Assembly: GCA_009784635.1 (NCBI GenBank)
Contig: WRBG01000090.1
Coordinates: forward strand, 1-7,760
Direction: 5' to 3'
DNA: 7,760 nucleotides
From: Bacteroidales bacterium
Lineage (GTDB): Bacteria; Bacteroidota; Bacteroidia; Bacteroidales; UBA932
This document shows positions 6,569 through 7,760 of this stretch, piece by piece. The notes beneath the pieces are model-generated. The model ran no database searches, had not been told where the DNA came from, and worked only from the letters and a program-made list of their open reading frames with translations. Made by a program: the position numbers and the translations under genes. Every line of letters begins with the position of its first letter. Within the stretch, counting starts at the first letter, position 1.

Positions 6569-7449
6569 CCGCCGCAACAAACTATAAAGACTTGGCCACG
6601 CTGGTTTCGCTTTTAGACGATTCCGACCATACCGTAGTGCCTGTGGTGCGGGAGCGACTGATTGACATGGGGCCTCCGGTCATAGGCATACTAAGGTCGT
6701 TTAGCCGGCACTGCCACGATAATCCCAAGCTGTTGCACAGATTAGAGGGGGTGATTGCCGACATTCAGTTACACCGGTCCTCCGACTCCCTCTTGGCTTG
6801 GTGTTCCGGTCGGGACCCGGATTTGATTCAAGGTTTATGTATCGTGTTTGGACTGATATACCCCAACGTCCCTACCTCCTCTATTTCCCAAAGCCTTTTT
6901 GAGATGGCCAATGAGGTTTGGATGGAACTCAACGACTCCCAAACCGGTGTTGAGCAGCTACAGTTGTTCAATCATATTTTTTATCATCGCCTTGGATTTA
7001 GGACCGAAGACCCGTTTTTGTCGGAGCTAAAGCCCGCCCTGCTCGACTATGCTGTGGCCAACAGGAGGGCTAATCCCATTCTTTTTGGCTTAATTTACTT
7101 GGCTTTTGCCTTTAGGTCGGGGCTTGCCATACGGGCGGTAGTATTTCCGGGAGGCTTTATGCCGGTCTGCGTAGACGACCAGAACCGCGTTTTGTTTTAT
7201 ATCAATATATACAAATCCGGAGAATTGTTCGACAAGGAGCAATTACGCACTTTTTTGGCGGATTTGGGTTTTGTGATTCCTTCTAAGGATTTTGTGCTTT
7301 GCGACACGGTTACTTTGGTGGGGATTTATGCAGAATCGCTGTATTTTGTGGCAGGTAACACAGAGAACAAAGAAATGGAGCGGCTGTTGGAAGAAGCGCT
7401 TACATTCTTTGGAGATAAACGCATCTTAATCATGGAGGAGGATGAGTAA
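6565..7449 (+). CDS. SirB1/transglutaminase-like superfamily protein
   Basis: This 294-residue protein has no signal peptide and is probably cytoplasmic. Residues 1-125 are helical and somewhat HEAT-like, beginning with DLATLVSLLDDSDHTVVPVVRERL. The middle resembles the SirB1 / Transglut_core2 family: LFNHIFYHRLGF (134-145), then ANRRANPILFGLIYLAFAFRSGLAIRAVVFPGGFMP in the place of the family pattern RRGxPIxLxxLYxxVAxRLGLxxxGVxFPGHFL, then a strand with FYINIYKSGELF. The His of the usual PGHF or PQHF is Gly197 here (GGC). Family function is poorly defined. Members have a papain/transglutaminase-like fold, but enzyme activity is not generally established. The gene overlaps the phosphorylase by ATGA and lacks its own promoter or ribosome binding site. 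The assignment rests on motif resemblance and is moderate. Confidence 0.75.
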   Translation: MTAATNYKDLATLVSLLDDSDHTVVPVVRERLIDMGPPVIGILRSFSRHCHDNPKLLHRLEGVIADIQLHRSSDSLLAWCSGRDPDLIQGLCIVFGLIYPNVPTSSISQSLFEMANEVWMELNDSQTGVEQLQLFNHIFYHRLGFRTEDPFLSELKPALLDYAVANRRANPILFGLIYLAFAFRSGLAIRAVVFPGGFMPVCVDDQNRVLFYINIYKSGELFDKEQLRTFLADLGFVIPSKDFVLCDTVTLVGIYAESLYFVAGNTENKEMERLLEEALTFFGDKRILIMEEDE

Positions 7450-7470
7450 AGCAAAAGTAAGTGTGCATTT

Positions 7471-7758
7471 TCAAAATGAAACTGCCAAGAGTTCTTTACC
7501 AATACTGTGTATTTCAGTTTCTATTTGCTTTTTCTTTGATGAACTCACATAAGTGCTGCCAAGTGCATATTGCCTCATAAGGGAGGTATTGATTCCAATT
7601 CTCCGTGCAATCTTGGTGGGAGAGATAAAATTATAGTGGGCAAAGAAGCCTGACAGGTCATAGACATATTCAAATTCAAGATTGCCATTGTTTAATTTAG
7701 GAGGAATGGCTTTACCTGCTTCTTTTGAAGTTTCCATGTATTCTTGAGGAAATTTCTC
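7471..7758 (-). CDS. HicB-family antitoxin-like protein, C-terminal part (5' end outside window)
   Basis: The frame reads from the right edge (visible EKFPQEYMET...) to a TGA at 7471, giving about 95 residues. The ATG at 7737 lies inside an open frame and is probably an internal Met, so the gene likely starts beyond the window. The sequence resembles the C-terminal half of Bacteroidetes HicB antitoxins: an IP-rich linker (KAIPPKL), a strand EFEYVYDLSGFFAHY, then a helix-turn-helix (TKIARRIGINTSLMRQYALG) and the ending HSIGKELLAVSF. In type II HicAB systems HicB neutralises the HicA mRNA interferase and autoregulates through its DNA-binding domain. The missing N-terminal part would be the partially degraded RNase H-like domain. 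HicA would be expected outside the window. Local GC is about 37% (counted over 7501-7740), well below the neighbouring genes. The gene is convergent with the SirB1-like gene, with a 21-base gap. Confidence 0.75.
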   Translation of the reverse strand, partial: EKFPQEYMETSKEAGKAIPPKLNNGNLEFEYVYDLSGFFAHYNFISPTKIARRIGINTSLMRQYALGSTYVSSSKKKQIETEIHSIGKELLAVSF

Positions 7759-7760
7759 AA

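Noticed and set aside
7466..7478. Inverted repeat CATTTT-C-AAAATG after the SirB1-like gene
   Set aside because: It is an AT-rich palindrome with a one-base centre, so it cannot form a stable terminator hairpin, and it partly overlaps the antitoxin stop codon.

Overview
The window looks like ordinary chromosomal DNA from a member of the Bacteroidota, probably class Bacteroidia. It holds a DUF4293 membrane protein, a long Bacteroidetes-style secreted TPR protein, a Bacteroidetes-type outer-membrane barrel and a HicB-like antitoxin with a C-terminal helix-turn-helix. The genes lack Shine-Dalgarno sequences, and TAnnTTTG-type -7 promoter elements lie just upstream of several starts. No rRNA, tRNA, CRISPR array or insertion sequence was seen.

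Layout. (1) 2-1381 (+) is the C-terminal half of uvrA, cut by the window edge. It overlaps by 4 bases (ATGA) a small secreted beta-barrel-like protein (1378-2193, +). (2) A secreted M28-family peptidase homologue (2164-3141, -) runs toward the barrel gene, and the two coding regions overlap tail to tail by 30 bases. (3) Divergent from the peptidase is a 665-residue exported TPR protein (3204-5201, +). (4) Convergent with the TPR gene, 21 bases away, is a four-helix DUF4293 membrane protein (5223-5627, -). (5) A 65-base divergent promoter region separates it from a two-gene unit: a uridine-phosphorylase-like enzyme (5693-6568, +) and a SirB1/transglutaminase-like protein (6565-7449, +), again joined by an ATGA overlap. 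(6) At the right edge, on the minus strand, is the C-terminal part of a HicB-like antitoxin (7471-7758), in clearly AT-richer DNA. Its presumed HicA partner would lie outside the window.

How the genes fit together. They are mostly unrelated housekeeping or envelope functions: excision repair, outer membrane, secreted hydrolase homologue, TPR scaffold, nucleoside salvage. They are packed with almost no intergenic space, and every gap is under 70 bases. I see no convincing new multi-gene defence or mobile system. The observations most worth checking are the M28 homologue, which lacks its expected catalytic Glu and one zinc-binding His; the SirB1-like protein, which lacks the usual His of the PGHF motif; and the AT-rich antitoxin fragment that may mark the edge of an accessory island.
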